Origin: Lates calcarifer
Taxonomy: Eukaryota > Chordata > Actinopteri > Centropomidae
Direction: 5' to 3'
Assembly (NCBI RefSeq): GCF_001640805.2
Contig: NC_066838.1
Location: forward strand, 3,069,101-3,133,100
DNA length: 64,000 bases
Part shown: positions 59,447 through 64,000 of the stretch, one piece after another
Layout of the letters: every line of letters starts with the position of its first letter
Position numbering within the stretch: position 1 is the stretch's first letter
Made by a program: the position numbers and the translations under genes
Notes under the pieces: generated by a model
Database searches by the model: none
What the model saw: the letters and a program-made list of their open reading frames with translations, nothing else
What the model was told of the DNA's origin: nothing

Positions 59447-61464
59447 CTGCAAGAAAGAGTTAAATTCACGACCTCCCCATTATACATCAGGGTCTCTTGT
59501 TGAAACACAACATGGACAAATAGGATTGTACATATTTTGCCTTGATACTCTCTCTCAGTTCTCGATCAAAGGCATCTGTCCTGTGGATGGAGAGAGTTGG
59601 CCTCCAGCTGCCAGTAAAGAGAAATAGAGAGAACCATAAGGGGACCCATTTGTAAGGGCTCTATTATTAGTAGGTTTTCATTCAGATGCATTCATAAAGA
59701 TCCCAAAATGGTCAGAAATAATCCTTCATTGTCGTAGTTTGTCATTTTCATAGAGGCATCTCGGCTCAATTACTTTCATTTTATTTGGATGAAGTCTTTA
59801 ATTAATTCAATTAATTCACATTCTCATAACTCCAACGATCATTTTCAATATTGGTTACATTTTTAAAAATAATTTGTCCAATCTAATTTAGTAATGTAAT
59901 TTCCAAATTAATTAAAATATGCTTTCATACTTCATTCTGTACCATTACCTGATGAGACTGAGGTCATGAGAATTGGTAGCCTTTATCTCCATCTCACAGC
60001 AGTGGCATTGTTGTCATAAACCCTTTGCCTGCTGCTGTTACACAGGACATGTCCCTACCAGTCACTGCATTTACCAAGGAGAGCAATGACTCATTTCACC
60101 ACCTGCTATTGCCAGAAATTTTGGAAACATAGTGTTTAATGCAGCATAGGCCAGAAACGACAACAGATGTTGCTTACAGTAGCTAAAAAAAAAGTGTTGC
60201 ACAGCAACTGAGTATTGACCAAAAAAATGAAAGCACTAGATTGAACGTCAATGAAACGAGTTGTTGACAAGCTCTGCTGATAAGCTCTATCCTAATAACT
60301 CTGCATGGTAATTAAATAAACATGTTGAAAACTTTAAACAACATCTCTGGGTGCCTGCTAAAACTCAGTGTTGTTTTACATGTATCTCTCTGATGTGACA
60401 GTCAGGACTCTTCTTCTAAACTTCCTTCTTGGCTACAGTAGATCCAGTCTCCCTCTGATTGTTTTCCTCTTCAAAGAAACCAGTGCAGACTTTGCTGGAT
60501 CACAGGCAGAACAGAGCCTCTGTTATGTTTACATCCCCAGAACAGCAGTAGCTGAACTCAGTGACAAATGGAGCCTTGGCCTCACAGACAAAATCTGTAC
60601 GAGCCTGCTGGAGAGCAACAGAGTGTATTCACTGAAGTAATGTGCTGCCTGGAAACCCCTCTGTTTATTAGATGTTTGATGACTTTTTTGAGGTACATAA
60701 CTGCATAATGAAGGCACCTGATGACAACTGTTCTAACAAGATCACTGTCTAACATGATCACTGTCACACCAGTGTGCACATAAATACATTTTGATTCCTC
60801 ACCTCACACTTGTTCACATAGTGGTGGTTGGCTATTTCTTTGCAATAGAATAGAGAAAGCCAGGTCTCTTCTAAATTTTACATGCAAGATTCTTTGTAAA
60901 TTGCACTGCACATTTGGTGCAAGTTTGAGGGGAAAAAAATCACTGTCCTATAACGCGCTACTCCCAATGGAAAAGTGCTGTGGGTATATATTGCAGAAAT
61001 ACTCAAGTATCACAGCAGTCCGATTACAGGACAAATAAACACTTCATCAATCACAGTAAATCAGGCCTAAAGCCAGTAACGATGGGCGACATCTCATCTG
61101 TTCAGTGTCAGAAAGAATCTCCCTACAGTTGCTACGGGTATGCCAACATAGCTGGCTGCCATCTGTAGGAGCAGGAAGCCCTGATGCAGCCTGCATGAAC
61201 GACCAAACCAATTATTGGTGCATTGTAAAGACCGCTTCATCATCATGAATCTAAAAATCTTAATGCAACATATAATGCAGTCAAATATTATGAATGATGA
61301 TGATCAGATCTAATGTCAGGAATTAGAGGGTGTCTTCTTCAGGACATTTAAAGCAGTTGAACTCAAACAGTCAAATAACACAACACCCCATAAAACCATA
61401 CTTATAAATTTAGTTTTTGTACAAATTTAAAAAGTAGAGATGTTACTTTGTGAGCTTTAAATGC

Positions 61465-61650
61465 TGGAGTCATTTTTTTTTTATCTTTGGACAAAGCCAT
61501 TCCAGCTGTTTTCCCCCTGCTTCTAGTCTTTATGCTAAGCTAAGATAACTTCCTGCTGGCTGTTACCTCAGAGTTAATGGACAGACATAAGAGTGGAGAG
61601 TGAAAGCAAATTAGCAACTTTACCAAAATGTCAAACTATACTTAGAAAAC
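61465..61650. repeat. Fish interspersed repeat, copy 2 (TGCTAAGCTAAGATA type)
   Basis: Contains GGACAAAGCCATTCCAGCTG, CTTCTAGTCTTTATGCTAAG, CTGCTGGCTGTTACCTCAGA and a closing CCAAAATGTCAAACTATACT. The same family as 18,890-19,075. Confidence 0.7.
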
Positions 61651-62039
61651 AAAACACCTTAGTCCTAAAGGTGAAAAAAAAATTAGATGAGGCTAGTATT
61701 AGCCTCACCTCAGTTTGTCAAAAGCAGGTTAGATGAGTTTTCTAAATGAAATGTTTTACAAGCTAAGTCTGGTGTTATTATGCATTTCAGCTGTTGATCT
61801 GGGGGAAGAAATATATCACTACAATTTTACAGTGAGGGAAATCTTAATTTTTCAAAATGCTTAGGTTTACTGTAAGGTTACATTACATCACTACCTAATA
61901 GTGGCTCATAAGACTAGAAATATCCCTGCATCTGTCAACATACATACTTCACTGTGTTTTTTATTAGCAGTGTTTTTATTATTATTCTCATGCCTTCAAC
62001 CTTTTATCTAAAGTTTGTTGATGCTGCTGGAACTGTGAA

Positions 62040-62095
62040 TTTCCCGTGTGGATTAATAAAGTATCTATCTAATCTAATCTAATCATTCTGTGACC
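62040..62095 (+). repeat. LINE-like 3' tail (GGATTAATAAAGTATCTATC + (TAATC)n)
   Basis: GTGTGGATTAATAAAGTATC followed by CTATCT and TAATC repeats is the common terminal sequence of a fish Rex1-type LINE. Only the tail is recognisable. Confidence 0.6.
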
Positions 62096-64000
62096 TGAAA
62101 TCTAATTTAATCCGAGCATGTCCTTAGTATTTATTGTATGTATTGAATGTATGTAGTTCTCCTGCTTTGTGGATGTCAGAGATGACACTAGACAAGACCC
62201 AGGTGCATTTACATCAGTGATTGTTTCTGTATGCAATTATAAAACACCATGACACGTGGCATATAGCCTGTGTGGAGACTTTGGTCTAAACAGTGTCAGC
62301 ATAATGCAAATATTTGGATTATTCCCAGCGGAAAGTGAGATAGATATTTATTTAGACATGAAGAACCGGGTCATGGCAATTATGGGAGCAGTGTGCCAGA
62401 GGAAGAGATAAATAGGCTCTCTACTGGAGCATGCAAACACTCACAGACTGCAGTTTGTTATTTAAGGCTCATAAATCTAATGAATTATTATATTAAATGG
62501 AACTAGGATTTCTTTCCATTTCATAGAGAATAGGAGAAAAACAAGGACATACAGCTCATTACTTTGGTTGTCACATTTGGGAAATTAATGTCACTATGGG
62601 CAATGAACAAGCTAAAATACTGCATTTGATTTTGAGTTTTCACTCATCAGCAGGTTAAAATGACATCGTCTGTGTTTTCAAAATCAGTCATACCTTCCTG
62701 TCCACCAGGTGCTCAGTCTCATTCTTTTCTTTCACACTTGTTGCTTTTCACCTCATCATCCCTGCCTCCACAGCTGCGTCTCACTGACTCATTAGTCTAT
62801 GTATATACAGTTGAGGCAAATCCCAATTCCATTATTTTGATCATTCCTCGTTCCTGTCATGACCCAATGTAGTCTGCCATCACAAAGGTCGTTCCAGTGC
62901 TCTTATTTATGCCTTGAGGACCAAGGATTAGGGAGAGATCTTCAGGGAGGATACAGGAGATCAACCTTCACAGACCAACACACCCCTTTATCAGAAAGCT
63001 GTTAGTGATAGGACACAGCTGCAACTGATGAGTCTGCTTATACAGGGACAAATTACAGAACTCAGGTGCATTATTAACCCTACTGTTTAGATTTGATTTG
63101 TTTCTGGCTCACAAGTTATAAGATCTGTGTTCTGTGTATGATCTGATCAACAAAGGAATCACAAAACAACATTTATCAGAAAGATTTTACTTTCATGATC
63201 TGCCATGGATTTAATTATTGCCTGGAAGAGCAATAATGTTATGAAAGAAGAAACACTGTAATTATCTATTAGTGTCATTTCCATTCAGTCACATTTGACT
63301 CAAATTGTATTTTGAGGCAGGGAGTCTATAAAATTATGATTCATAATCTGGGTTATTAAATAATCATCTTGCTAATAGAATATCAATTAATGTAGCTGCA
63401 AATAATTAAAAAAAAACATTGCTGCCAGTAGAAACAGCTCGTGTACAGTGTCTGAACAGTGAAGTCCATGTACTACTGTATCTGTGGTTGGAGTGATCTG
63501 GTCACAGTATAAATGCAAAGTAAAGTTGTTGCATGCATCTGACAATGTTTGTCTAACATTTCATTTTGAGCAGAAACTCTCCCTTGCTTCTCAGTGGGGA
63601 GTTACAAGGATGCAAGTGAGGAAAACATGGACGCAATCAATGGGATTCAGATGCACCCTTGGTATTTTCCTCTTGTTACTTGTCATTTCTCTCTGCTTTT
63701 ATCATTTCTTATTTCTCTTATCTTCACGACTCCAGTCTCTCCCAGTTTCAGAAGTGAGAGAGATGCAGGGAAAAGATGTGAGGAATGAGTATACAAACAT
63801 ATTTTGTGGAAGGAGACATGCTTTTGAATTAATCATCAGAGGCAACATTGCCACATCATTTCTTTTAAGGTGGCATTTGCTTCCATAAGATCTGTAAAAA
63901 AATAAAAAAAAAAATGATTTGAAAAAGTGGCAAAAGTCAGTTTACACACAACACTGTTGCAACATTTTGAAAAAACTGCTGATCCTGTTTTAGTATGAAT

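Larger units (their letters stand above)
58745..64000. other. Presumed ntsr1 intron 1, right part; no gene recognised except one exon-like segment
   Basis: Mostly AT-rich with short open frames of no recognised similarity. It contains the minus-strand exon-like segment at 59,353-59,446, a fish repeat near 61,465-61,650 and a LINE-like tail near 62,040-62,095, listed separately. Confidence 0.5.

Noticed and set aside
59500..59625. Second minus-strand exon upstream of the exon-like segment
   Set aside because: There is an acceptor-like site and an open frame (TLSIHRTDAFDREL), but no donor leaves the phase needed to join the 59,446 acceptor.
60368..60640. 90-codon open frame as an ntsr1 exon
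   Set aside because: The translation does not match TM5-TM7 of neurotensin receptors and has no matching splice phase.
63484..63888. 134-codon open frame near the right edge
   Set aside because: Composition is that of translated AT-rich DNA with a hydrophobic run; no family resemblance.

Overview
The window is vertebrate nuclear DNA, almost certainly from a teleost fish and probably a percomorph. It is AT-rich and gene-poor, with many microsatellites and the usual mix of fish repeats (L2-like and RTE-like LINEs, tRNA-type SINEs, hAT, Tc1 and mariner elements, MITE-like repeats). Only one host coding exon is recognised with confidence: the first coding exon of a neurotensin receptor type 1 gene (ntsr1) at 53,113-53,781 on the + strand. 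It encodes the N-terminus to just before TM5 and ends at a clean splice donor. The next exons are not visible, so the gene probably runs past the right edge.

The most striking object is a decayed endogenous double-stranded DNA virus of the Maverick/Polinton (adintovirus-like) type at about 5.56-15.3 kb. It keeps a two-arm layout. A rightward arm carries a basic minor-capsid-like protein, a double jelly-roll major capsid protein and an adenain-like cysteine protease. A leftward arm carries a protein-primed type B DNA polymerase, a packaging-type ATPase and two small conserved proteins. The arms converge on an A/T-rich gap near 7.9-8.1 kb. Every gene is broken by frameshifts or stops, and long homopolymer runs sit inside or beside three of them. 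A 2.26-kb hAT transposon with a perfect 8-bp target duplication (CCTTAAAG) is inserted in the polymerase gene. No integrase and no terminal inverted repeats were found, so the element's true ends are unknown. Upstream of the polymerase there is a TATA box, an ATG and canonical splice signals, so the polymerase may once have been spliced.

Layout: 0-5.5 kb, non-coding with a fish repeat and homopolymers; 5.56-15.3 kb, virus with nested hAT; 15.3-34 kb, non-coding with Tc1-like, MITE-like, LTR-like and hAT remnants; 34.3-35.6 kb, 3' end of an L2-like LINE, with a fragment of the same 3' region at 40.3 kb; 41.8-42.7 kb, internally deleted mariner with both ends intact; 45.0 kb, SINE with 9-bp target duplications; 49.5-50.7 kb, RTE-like LINE on the minus strand; 53.1-53.8 kb, ntsr1 exon; 53.8-64 kb, presumed ntsr1 intron with a SINE nested in a second mariner remnant and one minus-strand exon-like segment of unknown identity.
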